From: Diphasiastrum complanatum
Taxonomy: Eukaryota > Streptophyta > Lycopodiopsida > Lycopodiales > Lycopodiaceae
Reading direction: 5' to 3'
Assembly: GCA_029204225.1 (NCBI GenBank)
Contig: CM055107.1
Coordinates: 43,923,408 to 43,985,407 of the forward strand
DNA: 62,000 bases
Shown here: piece after piece, positions 1-10,634 of the stretch
How the letters are laid out: each line of letters starts with the position of its first letter
Numbering within the stretch: position 1 is the first letter of the stretch
Made by a program: the position numbers and the translations under genes
The notes under the pieces: generated by a model
Told to the model about the DNA's origin: nothing
The model's database searches: none
What the model saw: the letters and a program-made list of their open reading frames with translations, nothing else

Positions 1-115
1 TGGCTGATATTTTGACAAAAACCATGTGTCAAGAAGAAAACATTCTACTATGGTAGGATTGTTAAAGTGCTCAAATTTGATCTTAGATTCATAGCGAGTG
101 AAGCGTAAGGGGGAG
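1..115 (+). pseudogene. 3' tail of a decayed copia polyprotein (RNase H end)
   Basis: Read from base 3, the sequence gives the motif ADILTK, the conserved end of Ty1/copia RNase H, and reaches a TAG stop about a dozen codons later. A purine-rich tract (AAGGGGGAG, about 106-114) follows in the position of a polypurine tract, directly before LTR-like sequence. The rest of the element lies left of the window. The element is old and cannot encode a full protein here. Confidence 0.55.
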
Positions 116-1470
116 TTTTGGAGTTTTAATCTTACTCCTACGTCACCCTTTTCAGCCCCCTTCATCTCTTAAGGAAATCAGCTCTCTCAGAGCATATGCA
201 AGAAATGGTCTACCTTGTTTGACAGTCTGCATAAATACACAGATATACTTCAACAGGCCCAGACATGGCAAGGAACCCGGCCAGAAACCTTTAAGTGGGT
301 CTTGCCCTGATGGTCACGTTATGAAGAGAGACCGAAGCAAAACCGCAAAGTCTTGCTTACGATCACATGCAAAGACTCACCCGCCGAAGAATGCGTAAGT
401 GTGCTTGCCTATGGTTAGCTTACAAAAGAATGAGCTGCAAGACATCGCAAAGTGCTTGGCTTGAGCGATCAACGAAGACAAAGGGACTACAGCGTCACCA
501 CCAAAGGCATCACAGAGACACCCGGTAAGTTATCACTTACGGTTACAGTACAGCAAAGACCACATTAGAGGAGTTCTAAATCCAAAAAAGACCCTTTGTA
601 AAGATTCTTTTTCTATTTTTTCTCAATTTTTTTTTACACATGGACCAATCAAAACACTCAAATTTGAAATCTATGTAACGTACTTTTGAGTCCACATTTT
701 GATTCCACACTAAAAATGGCATAACTTTTTAGTGGTAAGCTCCAAAATTAGGGGGGAGTTTGGTGCATTGGAAAGCGCTCAACAAGGGCTTTCCAATGAT
801 ATGCTACATGACATGCTTCTGAGCTACGATTAAAAAGTTATGGCAATTCAAAAGTATCAGTGTTATAATATTCTAATAATATAAATTACATCTTGCACGA
901 ATTCTTAAAGGGTCTTTTTGGATCTCAAAACTCCTCTAATGAACGGAAGGAGTCAACCGTAACGGTTCACAACACTCTAGCCTATGGTCCATTGTGATGC
1001 TTTAGCAAACCGAAGACAACGGCCAAACTAAAGATCTCTTGACAACTATATAAACATCTGAACATTTTGAAACGCAGATATATAGAGATGATCGACCAAT
1101 GTATTCACAAAGATCAAAAAACCAAAAAGCGGTCTTCTAGTAGCTCACTCCTTAGACACGGTTAGTGATCATTTAGAGAGAGTTTAAGAGTATTATGAAA
1201 GATAGCATTCATTAGCTTTAGCAAGTAGGATCACAGTGCTTCGTGCAATTGTTTTGTGATCTGATATCATTGTTACTACAACCCTTTTATATGGAAGCGC
1301 TATTTTTCATATCAGTTGTATTCACGTTGAAATGTTTGAATGCCTCTCAATCTTTCTCTCTATTATCAGAACTTATTTGTTAGAAACAGAAAATAGCACG
1401 ACTGTCTTCAACGCCTAAATTCTTCGCATTCTCTATGGCTGTCTATGACATCTACTCTGACATCTAAACA
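116..1470 (+). repeat. Probable 3' LTR of the copia element entering from the left, split by a small DNA transposon
   Basis: The LTR is inferred from the polypurine tract just upstream and from an end near 1461-1470 (CATCTAAACA) that resembles the family-D LTR end (ACATCTAACA at 44,945-44,954). The start is degenerate, so bases 116-119 are approximate. A 379 bp inverted-repeat element at 563-941 interrupts it, leaving about 975 bp of LTR. The partner LTR is outside the window, so boundaries cannot be checked by self-comparison. Confidence 0.4.
563..941. mobile_element. MITE-like non-autonomous DNA transposon with ~35 bp terminal inverted repeats
   Basis: The left end begins CATTAGAGGAGTT and the right end is the near-exact reverse complement (AACTCCTCTAATG). 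The match continues inward through a block around AAAAGACCCTTT. The interior is AT-rich and non-coding. A second, diverged copy of the left end lies in reverse orientation at about 51,836-51,948 and shares the terminal CATTAG, so the ends are genuine element ends. No clear target-site duplication was found, so the superfamily is unassigned. Confidence 0.65.
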
Positions 1471-2880
1471 AATCAAAACCACTCTGCATTCTTAATCTCT
1501 AAAGTAATCCAAGATCATTCTTCATAATTGTTTTTCTTTGGTGGGACGACGACCTCTACTTCGCTGTGGCCTATGAACTTCCATCCTGCGTCCCATCAAT
1601 CTAGGAACCTCCATTTTCTAGTAGGTTAAGCCATAGAGGAGGAGGTTTAGTTTAGGGTTTTATCAGAGAAAAGAATGGATTTTACCATCAAGAATACTCA
1701 CCACCATGCTCATTACTGTCTTTCTTGCATCCATATCCATGCTAGTTTGGGAAAAGCTTTAGGGAGGGTTAGTTGGGAGAAGCCATAACTTGTGCTAGTT
1801 GGAAGCCATAGTGTGATAGGGGATACTTTTAAGCTAACAATAATTATGCACAAGTGGAATATTTGTAAAAATGATGAGATTTAGCTTATACTCTTAGCAT
1901 ATCAATGGGGATCTTTCTTTGTATTTCATCTTCACACATCATCAATTGAATAGTTCAAGCTTATTCTGCACACATCATCAAAAGTTCAAACCACAAAATA
2001 TAATTTGTTACACCATAAACAAAATCTGCAAGTATTCATTTCAAGAGTGAAGATTTTTATTACAAGGGAGTCACTATTTAGTCAACTTAGGGTATAACTT
2101 AGAAAATGATCCAAATTATGCATGTATGCCAAAGAGGAAGATAAAACTAGCACATTTTGTAAAAAGATTTTCGTGAAACAAAAAAAAAAAAAGCACGTAG
2201 GTGGGGGTGCTACATAATGATATCATGATTATAATGAGAAAAAGATTTAAAGCTTTATCAAACTAGCAACTAAAATCATAGTAAAGTTATCATAAATATA
2301 TCTTTGAGGACCAACTAGTCCAAAATATTGACAATTGATAGTGGTGCACTAAAATGAGTGGTGATTGAAGTCATGATGGTATCTAGCATGGAACTTAACT
2401 AGCTAGCTTTTATCTACTATCGCAAGCCATGAGCCACGTATAGAGCTCAAGTTGTGGCCTAGTCAGCTCGTAGGACCCATGTCCAAGAGCTAAGCTGATT
2501 TTGCCAACTACGGACAACTCATGGGATCCATATTCGGGAGCTAGACAGATTCTGCCAGGCTTGTCAAACTTAAGCAACAAAATAAAAACTAAGTCCATAA
2601 AAGCGTGCTTTACCAACAACACTATATTATAGGATAGAGGGGGGCGCGCAATATTACAACATATTATAGGGGAAGCCATGCAGACTGAAACTTGGACAAC
2701 TCTACTAGCGCCAAGAATTTAGTCGCTAGGTCTCAGCTCCCTCTACCAACAAGACAAGCACAATGCCTAGCATTTGTTGGTGGCCTTGAGACTAGTCAAT
2801 CCATGTATGAATGTAACCTCTTCAAGGTTTAAGACGTTCTTCTTCTTTTGTCCACTCCTTGATGGTCTTTGGCTATTTTT
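1471..2880. other. Intergenic, no gene recognised; weak ~52 bp tandem repeat inside
   Basis: No convincing coding sequence or transposon end was recognised. At about 2460-2570 two ~52 bp units resemble each other (an AGCTC... unit starting near 2464 and an ACTCATGGGATCC unit starting near 2517), suggesting an old tandem duplication. An A-run sits at about 2180-2192. Open frames here have no recognisable motif. Confidence 0.35.
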
Positions 2881-2989
2881 TAATTGAGTCACCCTCCATG
2901 GTCCAAGCCTTTGTCTCTTTATTCTAGATCCTTCAATTCTATGCCCCACAAGATTTTGCCCGTCTTGCCTCCTTTTGTGTTGTTGAATC

Positions 2990-3135
2990 TTCTATCTCTT
3001 GTAAAGTATCTACTTTGCTACATGTGCCTCTCTCTAGAAGAATTCATGCTCCCCTCCTCAACCATTTCCCTTGGAAAAACTTTGGGCCCCGATGGGATGT
3101 TCCTTGAGTTATTCATTAAGTTCTGGCCACAACAG
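2990..3135 (+). pseudogene. Fragment of a LINE (non-LTR) reverse transcriptase
   Basis: The translated stretch contains GKTLGPDGMFLELFIKFWP, closely following the plant LINE RT block usually written G-K-x-P-G-P-D-G followed by E-F-x-x-F-W. Only this block remains. The same open frame continues without a stop into copia RT sequence, so the frame from 2884 to 3300 is a chance fusion of two transposon types. The upstream portion of that frame has no recognised motif. Confidence 0.5.
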
Positions 3136-3159
3136 GCTTTGCCTTCTTCAACTGGCCAA

Positions 3160-4785
3160 GGCCACCTAACCGGTATATCGAAGTCTGCAACCTATCTTAA
3201 TCACGAGCCGACGTCTATCCAAGAGACACTCAGTCAACCTGATTCAGATCTCTGGAAAGAAGCTATGGATAAAGAGTATTCATCTCTTATTAAGAACTAG
3301 ACATGGACGATTGTCGAATTACTTGCCAGCAGAAACGTAGTTGATTGCAAATGGATTTTCAAAGTCAAGTACGATGCGTATGGAAGCAACAACAGAAGAA
3401 ATGCACGACTTGTCGCCAAGGGTTTTTCTCAGGTATACAATGTCGATTACACTGAGATCTTCAGTCCAATAGTCAAGCATTCTTCTATTCGACTTTTGCT
3501 ATCATTTGTCGCTGTAGTAGATTTGGAAATACATCAAATGGATGTACAAACAACATATCTCAATGGAGTTATTGAAGAGGACATTTACATGGTGCAACCC
3601 AAAGGCTATATTATCAAGGGTAAACACAATCATGTGTGTAAACTCCATAAGGCACTTTATGGCTTGAAGCAATCTTCTCGAGCATGGTTTCAAAGGATCA
3701 ATACTTTCCTTATTGATCATGGCTACATGCAAAGCTCTTCAGATTCTAATGTGTACTTCAAAGTAGTGCAACAATCTTTTATCATTGTCACTCTATATGT
3801 GGATGATACATTGCTTTTCAGCAACGGTACCAATCTAATAAAAGAGGCCAAGACAATGCTATCTTCCGAATCGATTTGGGTGAAGCTCATTTTTGCCTTG
3901 GTATACAAATCCATAGAGATAGAAAACAGTTGTTGGTTTACATTACACAACAGAGGTACATCTACAACATGTTAGTCAGATATCATCTGATTAATTGCAA
4001 GTTAGCTCTCTCACCAATGGAACCAAGTCTCAAATTGTCAAAGGACTAATGTCCTCAAACAATTCATGAGAAGCAACAGATGTGTGAGTATCCTTACCAT
4101 TCTATTACAGGATCTCTTATGTACGCAATGATCTATATCAGGCCAGACATAGCTTTTGCAATCAGCTCTCTCAGTTAGTTTATGACTAACCCTGGTATAA
4201 CACATTAGAAGGCTCTAATCAGAGTCATGAGATATCTTTGAGCTACTATGGACTTTTGCATTTGTTATGGAGCAGTCGGCAATGACAAAGTCAATTTACT
4301 CAGTGGTTACACAAATGCAAGTTGGGCAGGAGATGAAGACACTCGTAAATCCACTTTCAGATTTACATTCTTCCTCAACAATGGTCCATTTTCCTGGAAC
4401 TGTCGCAAGCAATCTTCAGTAGCTCTATCTTCCATTGAATCAGAGTATATCACATTCTCTCAAGCTACAAAGGAAGCAATTTGGTTGAGGAACTTACTCT
4501 CAGATATCGGTCTGAATCAATCTGCTCCGATATTATTATTTTGTGATAATCAAAGTGCCATTGCCTTATCAACCAACCCCACATTTCATTATCTGAGTAA
4601 GCACATTGAACTGAAGTATCATTTTGTCAGAAGCAAAGTTCTCAACGAAGAGGTTAGATTGTAGTACTGTAGAACGCAAGATATGACAACAGATATTTTT
4701 ACCAAAGCATTAAGCTTGGAAACACACAGAAAATTTTGTGTTGAACTAAGTTTGAAGGTCAAGGCATTCAAGGATTCAGATTAAG
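3160..4785 (+). pseudogene. Copia element D-1: decayed reverse transcriptase and RNase H
   Basis: Order along the strand: RT N-terminus (LWKEAMDKEYSSLIKN, then a TAG at 3298), RT palm (QMDVQTTYLNGVIEEDIYM, YGLKQSSRAWF, catalytic LYVDDTLLFS), then RNase H (DNQSAIALS, SKHIELKYHFVRSK). Compared with the related copy at 42.8-43.8 kb there is a ~10 nt deletion near 3870 that shifts the frame. Many in-frame stops follow, several of them TAG where the relative has CAG or TGG, as expected from deamination of methylated cytosines. Integrase, protease and gag are absent. A polypurine tract (AAGGAGGAG) precedes the LTR at 4792. Confidence 0.85.
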
Positions 4786-4791
4786 GAGGAG

Positions 4792-5590
4792 TGTTGGATT
4801 ATTCTCCTTCTTAGTAATCGACTAATCAGTTTTAATCCTCATCCATTGTATATCCAGTTCTATGGATTTTCTCGTGTTTTTATATAGTCTGCAGAATAAC
4901 AAGTGTTTTTACACAGTCTACAGAAATACACAGAGTTTGACAACAGTGTCGCATTTTCTCTCTCTACAAGCCTGATAGTTTCGCCTGTCGGGAAATAACG
5001 AGTAAAATTACACTGTCACATTTTTCGCATTTTCGCACACTGTCGCCTGTTAGGAATCTCATGTAAAAATGCAGTGTCGCCTTTTTCACATTTTTCGCCT
5101 ATCAGGAATTACAAGTAAAAATGTAGAGTCACATGTTTCGCATTTTTCAAAGTGCCTCAAATGTTAAGGAAATGACTCTGGCAAAGTGTGGGGCTATCTC
5201 AAATATGAAGGAAATGAGATTTTAGGACAGTGTCGCATTTTTTGCAAAAAGCTGACACTGTCGCCTTTTTGCGACACTGTCGCCTGTGGCAGTTTACGTT
5301 CATTTCTGTAGAGTGATAGTTTTAGTTCATTTATGCAGACAGACTGTTTATGGCCAATTTCACCGCTTATCAGCAAGTAACTTTTGAGAAGAACTCGATG
5401 AATGCCAGTGGACTCCAGCCAACTGGCAATCGCATTTGAAGACCTAATTACTTAGCATAAATCAGCTGTTCATACATCTCAATTATAATCTGAAATGTTA
5501 TTGTGAATTGTGAAAGAGTTGAGTGTTATTACACGACGCTTCCTGCGCTCTTGTCAAGCAGACCGTTCACAATTAGAAAGTATTGTTGTA
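4792..5590 (+). repeat. Family-D LTR, D-1 copy (3' end missing)
   Basis: It starts TGTTGGATT directly after the D-1 polypurine tract and matches the LTR sequences at 9,786-10,634 (opposite strand) and 43,757-44,954. Similarity to the 44 kb copy stops near 5590, well before the expected CTAACA end, so this copy is truncated. The body carries many copies of a TGTCGC/TTTTTCGC motif at about 4945-5295. Confidence 0.7.
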
Positions 5591-6480
5591 GTAGAGAAAT
5601 GTGGTTTGAGTTTGCTCGTCTCATCAGCCATTGGGGATTTATCTTATCTCTTGGAATTGACACCATCATGTTGGGTTACTCATAGATCAAGATCTCTTCT
5701 CTAACCTTCTGGCATGTGTGTAGACCAGTTGTTCTCTAGAAGATATGGAATGTGTGGAATCAACATGTTTTTGATGGATCCACGCCCCCGCCTCCACTTT
5801 GCTACGTTTTTTCTAAATACTACTTAATGCACTATTGGACTGCCTCCGTGCTTAGTGTACATATGGTCCCTTTTACTTAACTTTGTATAGCGTGCCCCAG
5901 TGTTCAGGAAAGCCGACAAAGTCCAAGAATGGAACCGACAACTTTTGCCAGAAACCGGCATGCTCAAAAAACTTGAAGGTTTTCTTAGGTCATAAATTAA
6001 TGTATAACCATGTATTGAGGGTCATCCTCGGAAGAGTTCCTAAAATATAGGTTTTTGGAGGGGAACTCCAAAAAGGTTTCCCGAACATTGGCGTGCCCTA
6101 GGAGAAGACTATTTCTGCCTTGGGTTTGTACATTTGTGGAAATATACGTGTCTCTCAAAGAAAAGTTATCATATTTTGAGATTGGACTCGAGGTGCACGT
6201 GAGATCGATTATTCCTCTAGATATAATGTTGACGTCCACTAATGACCAAGATTATACCATTTGCTGACATGCCCAGTAAAGAAAACCTTCCGCGTTAGAT
6301 GGCGGCCTAGACGCGCAAAATATCCAAAAAAAGAGACCTACTTTCTGTCGGTTCGATGAACTTAAAATTCCCATTTGCTGCTGCCTGATAAATAATGGCA
6401 AACAAGTATTTCCCATCCGGGTTAGCGTTTAAGACTTAAACAAGAAAGACCATCGAATGTTTCCCACGTTTTCTATCTTT
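5591..6480. other. Upstream region of the first C2-domain gene
   Basis: No coding region is recognised; short open frames lack motifs and family support. The stretch lies between the broken family-D LTR and the C2 gene and probably holds its distal promoter. A palindromic CACGTG (G-box core) is at 6196-6201. Confidence 0.4.
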
Positions 6481-6488
6481 GCCACTTG

Positions 6489-6496
6489 TATATATT
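6489..6496 (+). promoter_or_regulatory. Candidate TATA box of the first C2-domain gene
   Basis: The sequence TATATATT lies about 360 bases before the chosen start codon. Downstream of it, patches such as GAGGACTC, GTGATCTGCG and GTGTTAGAAT recur in the same order upstream of the paralogous gene at 53.5 kb. This suggests the block is a conserved promoter/5' UTR. The transcription start is not determined. Confidence 0.4.
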
Positions 6497-6851
6497 GAGG
6501 ACTCCATTGTTGTTTGTTGGTATCTTCAGCAGTGATCTGCGAAGCGATGTGCAGCTTTCAGCACTGATCTGCAGTGTTAGAATATATCTCCTACTTTGGA
6601 GCCTCTGTCGTGAGTCACCTTATACTCAGCTTGTTCTAAACGTATTCTGGGTTACAGGGCAAATTGTTATTATGTTTATTTCTTGAAGGAGGAATTGTTT
6701 GCCCTAAACCTTCAGCTTACCCGTGATCCTGATCCGGGGTTCGCTAGCAAGTTATTGTAGATAGATAGACTGTTCTTCTGTTCAGCTGCAATTCAAGTTT
6801 TGAAGTACGCTTTCCTCGGAAAAAGTTTTGGGTCAATTAGATCATCAAACA

Positions 6852-7376
6852 ATGTGTGTGCAATTGCCAAGGAAAACGCATAGATCTGTCAAAACAGAAG
6901 GTCGTTCACTGAAACACCGCACGTTAGAGTTGTTTATAGTGTCGGCAGAGCAGCTGGGGAACGGGAAGCAGTCCACTGGAAAAGTAAAGGCATTCGCTGT
7001 AGCTTATGTAGATCCAAAGCATAAATTGTGCACTCGCATGGATGATGAGGGAGGCACTTATCCCAGCTGGAATCAAAAGCTGAGTTTCGCCATTGATGAA
7101 CGCCTGTTTAAAGATGCAGCCGCACAACTGACGGTAGAGATACATTGCTCCGGAACATGGAAAGACAAGCTTCTGGGTAGAGACAAGCTGGTGGGAACAG
7201 CCCGCATTCTCATAACAGATGCTGTGAAAGTTCATAAAAGCCCAAAAATATATTCAGTCATGCCGATCGTCATCTTTCGTGACTCGCAGCCACAGGGAAT
7301 CGTGAATGTTTGTGTTCCTCCCACTGGATGCTTTCCTGATCGATTTGACTTGAGTCTTTCTGTTAAGCATCGTTAA
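6852..7376 (+). CDS. Small C2-domain protein, SRC2-like
   Basis: The protein has 174 residues: a short basic N-terminus, then one C2 domain from about residue 24 (RTLELFIVSAEQL) through the GRDKLVGTARI strand to about residue 157. C2 domains of the plant SRC2 type bind phospholipid membranes or partner proteins, often in stress responses. The acidic loop residues typical of calcium-binding C2 domains are mostly missing in the first loop (KVKAFAVAYVDP in place of a DPYV-type loop), so calcium-independent binding is my inference. No signal peptide or membrane segment is seen. An in-frame ATG exists at 6828, but the paralogue at 53.5 kb starts at the MCV methionine and has no counterpart of the extra residues, so 6852 is chosen. 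It is a single uninterrupted exon. By eye roughly three quarters of residues match the paralogue, so both are probably functional. Confidence 0.8.
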   Translation: MCVQLPRKTHRSVKTEGRSLKHRTLELFIVSAEQLGNGKQSTGKVKAFAVAYVDPKHKLCTRMDDEGGTYPSWNQKLSFAIDERLFKDAAAQLTVEIHCSGTWKDKLLGRDKLVGTARILITDAVKVHKSPKIYSVMPIVIFRDSQPQGIVNVCVPPTGCFPDRFDLSLSVKHR

Positions 7377-7480
7377 AGTCGATACAATTGTAACTAGAGC
7401 TATCTAAATTTTGATGTTAGGCCCTTAAAGCATATTCAAATGTTTCTGTGAGTTCCTGGTTTTGCCTCCTCAATACCAAG
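7377..7480 (+). other. Conserved 3' UTR block of the C2 gene
   Basis: The bases after the stop match those after the paralogous gene on the other strand (52,940-53,039), including GATACAATTGTAACTAGAGC and AAAGCATATTCA. Similarity fades after about 100 bases. This indicates a shared transcribed 3' region and defines one edge of the gene duplication. Confidence 0.55.
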
Positions 7481-7544
7481 CTTTGTCTAGTTTTATGGGA
7501 TGTTTTGTTCTGATCTGACTACGATAATGAGTAATAACGTTGTT

Positions 7545-7612
7545 ATATGCAAGCAACATTGCCTTTGACGGCTATGCTATATGCAAGCAATATTACATTT
7601 GACGACTATGTT
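7545..7612. repeat. Two-unit 34 bp tandem repeat
   Basis: The units 7545-7578 and 7579-7612 both start ATATGCAAGCAA and end with a GACGRCTATG-type block. They differ at a handful of positions. The repeat is non-coding and lies shortly downstream of the C2 gene. Confidence 0.7.
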
Positions 7613-8049
7613 GGCCCTCAAATGCATTTTTGGGTGTATTTTCGAAGTTTGACAATCACAAATGACATGCTTTACACAAATTTGGGCCTTGCAATTCATG
7701 TTTCTATTTGAAGTAAAATCTTCAGTTTCAAAACAAAAGGCCAGGCTTTAGTCATTTCTCATATGACAATCAAAAGTTCATCTTGTCCCTTCAAATGAGA
7801 ATGTTATGACTTTGAAGTGATGTTTTATAATCTCATGAGGAATTTCAGATTTACATTTAAAAGCCACAAGTTGTGACGGGATGTAAACTTCACTTCCCTG
7901 ATAAAAAATTGCAGAAGTTTGGCATTTGATTTAACATTGATTGGTCATAAGCTTTAAAATGGAATTTAATATCAGAATAGGCTTTTAAGAGGTTACATAA
8001 TCTTGACATTCTCTCTCACTTAAAAAAGAGAACTAGATTTGTAATGAAT

Positions 8050-8340
8050 TTATTTTATGATACATGATGTTTATAATATCCTCGTAATAATTTAGAATAG
8101 TTGTGAAGTTCTTCTTATTGCCAAATTGCATCGATTTCATCAAGAAATCTTGTAATATTCCGATGACGCCTTACGATCTTTTGTTATCCAAAATTTTCTC
8201 AGGTATAAGAATGACATAATTTTCGTGAATTTCAGGTACAAATTTAGTAGGATCAGGAATAGGATCATCACTAGCGATATATTTCTTCAGTCACAAAATG
8301 TGAAATGAAAATCCTTTCTTGAGCATAAACATAGCCAAAA
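8050..8340 (-). pseudogene. Decayed gypsy integrase C-terminus with chromodomain-like tail
   Basis: Translated on the minus strand, the stretch reads FHI-stop-LKKYIASDDPIPDP, then FVPEIHENY and PEKILDNKR, then after a stop FLMKSMQFGNKKN. This order resembles the end of Ty3/gypsy integrases (HVSLLK-Y block, then PE-ILD-R leading into a chromodomain with a FLVKW-like core). Stops interrupt it twice. The assignment rests on motif order only. Confidence 0.45.
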
Positions 8341-8439
8341 CACCCCTTTTCGATTTTTTTTTTATGCCTAAATCATGTCATGGGCCTACTTTCTAGCTTT
8401 CTATATGATTGATGTCTTTAACTTCTTTATGAACATTTT

Positions 8440-8755
8440 ATGGGCTATAATATGCCTCATGAACATAGAGGATTCAACATTTGTATAAATTACCTTCATA
8501 AATGATTGGACCGTTTTCAATGTTCATATTTAGCCTTTCTTGGAGTTTATGACATGTTTGCTTTATAAACACCTCGTTAGAGATTGAATAAGTAGGCTAA
8601 TGTTATGAGCTATACTATGCATCACGAACATGGGACTCCACATTCAAAGGATAGCTCCAGAAAAGGCTGGACCATTTTCAATGTACATACTCTTGCCTTG
8701 GAGTTTTTGACATATCTCCTTATTAAGATACCTAGCTAGAAATATTGTAAGCAAA
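8440..8755. repeat. Degenerate two-unit ~160 bp tandem repeat
   Basis: A unit starting near 8440 (GGGCTATAATATGCCTCATGAACAT) is followed from about 8602 by a diverged copy (GAGCTATACTATGCATCACGAACAT). Both contain GGACCRTTTTCAATG and TTGGAGTTT-TGACAT. No open frame spans it. It lies next to the gypsy integrase remnant but is not recognisably part of it. Confidence 0.5.
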
Positions 8756-9785
8756 ATTCACACGAATTTTGTCGAATCATGCAGCGGTAGCAAGTTGTCA
8801 TGATTGCTCGAGGAGCATAGTTGTTTTGATGAATCTAATTTTCTACAGGCCCTACACAGTAAAATATCGAGCAAATTCAAACTCCTAAAAGTACCCTAAT
8901 TTTTTATGTTTCAAGTTCCCATACAGCTCCTGTAGCCTATTGAACCTGATTATAGCCATTGAATAGCTTCAATGCATCTCTAAGAATGTGATGAAAAACT
9001 AACATAAAATAAAGTGATCCATTTTATTGAAAAATAGACAATTCATAAAAAAATAATGCTTTTTGATCAATATTTGACTTCTTCGGCATGTTCTAATGGA
9101 TCTCAACCCCATGCAAGTGAAATTAGGCCCTAATTAACTCAATTAAATCTCATGCAACTAATGGAGGTTATACTTTTGTCCAATATTGACTCTTGCTAAT
9201 CATTTCTAGCCAAAATCGTCAAAGTTTTGACAAAGAATATTGTCAAGATGAAAAATATAGTATGCAATCATTAGAACCTATCCTAATGACTGAAAAGTAG
9301 CAAGTATTTTCCTAAACATCATTAACATGCAATACATTTGATGAAATATAAGCTAAAATAGTGAATACTATTAAAAATTTGTCAAAAATCAAGTGAATTA
9401 CAGTTACAACTATGGACTAAGTCAATAACATTGATCTTTAGGCTAAGGAAATTGGAGATAATGAGAAACCACTTACTTGGAGGTCAAATCCACCACTAGG
9501 AAGAAAAAGCAAAGAGCTACTACAAGAAAACTACAAAAGTCAAAAAGCATATCCACTTTTTTTTTTAAATGCAGGGCTAGAGCTTTGACATCATTGTAAA
9601 AGCTAATAGAAGATCCTTCAGCTTTTGCTATAATTGCCAAAAGGAGAGGTGTGGAGCCAAACCACCCAACCAAAGAGAAATTGAAGATCAAATCTCAATT
9701 TTCTTCACCTCCGAGCCATGATGATTGGAGAGGATTCTGGCAAATGAATTCCATAATCTGGATGTGGAGTAGGGTGAAGTCTTGA
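8756..9785. other. Intergenic AT-rich sequence, nothing recognised
   Basis: I see no coding region, transposon end or clear repeat. A 72-codon open frame on the minus strand near 9,473-9,691 has no motif and looks fortuitous. Confidence 0.35.
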
Positions 9786-10634
9786 GCAGTAGCACAATAG
9801 CAACTCTAAAATAAATCTCTAAAAGACTGAGCTAGAATGCTCAAGAGAGTTCAAGCTTGAAAGCTTGATAGAGAGCTAACAACAATACTTTCTGATTGTG
9901 AATAATCTGCTTGATAAGAGCGTAGGAAGCGTCGTGTAATAACACTCAGCCCCTTCTCATTCACAATGTTGAAGCGTTGCTTCAAAACTTGATCATTGAT
10001 CTTGAAAAAGAGATGTATGAACAACTAATTTATACTAAGTAATTAGGTCATCAAATGCGATTGCCAGTTGGCTGGTGTCTGTTGGCATTCATCCAGTTAC
10101 TTTTCATTGATTGTTGATAAGCGGTGGAAAATTGGCCATAAACAATCTGTCTGCATAAATGAACTAAACTGTCACTCTGCAGAAATGAACTAAAACCGCC
10201 ACAGGCGACAGTGTCGCAAAAAAGTGACAATGTCGGTTTTTTGCAAAAAAAATCCGACAATGTCCTAAAATCTTATTTTTTTCATATTAGGGTAACTCCA
10301 CAATTTGCCAAAGTCATTTCCTTAACATTTGAGGCACTTTGAAAAATGCAAAAAATGCGACTCTACGTATTTACTCGCAATTCCTGACAAGCGAAAAATG
10401 CAAAAAAGACGACATTGCATTTTTACACGTAATTCTTGACAGGCAACAAAGTGTGGATTGTAGAGAGAGAAAATGCGAGATGGTTGTCAGACTTCGTGTA
10501 TTTTTGCAGATTGTGTAAAAACACTTGTAAATCTACAGACTGTGTAAAGACATGGGAAAATCCACATAATTGGATAAACAATGGATGAAGATTAAACCGA
10601 TTAGTCGATTAGTAAGAAGGAGAATAATCCAACA
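9786..10634 (-). repeat. Lone family-D LTR, inverted (D-3), 3' end missing
   Basis: Read on the minus strand it starts TGTTGGATTATTC at 10,634 and follows the D LTR through the TGTCGC-rich block and the AAGCTTTCAAGCTTGAACTC segment. Similarity to the copy at 44 kb ends at about 9,786 after GCTACTGCT. No copia internal sequence adjoins either side, so it is a truncated solo-type LTR. Confidence 0.7.

Noticed and set aside
2410-2679. 89-codon minus-strand frame
   Set aside because: It overlaps a degenerate tandem repeat and has no protein motif.
6828-6851. Upstream ATG adding eight residues to the first C2 protein
   Set aside because: The paralogue lacks the corresponding start and the bases align as its 5' UTR.
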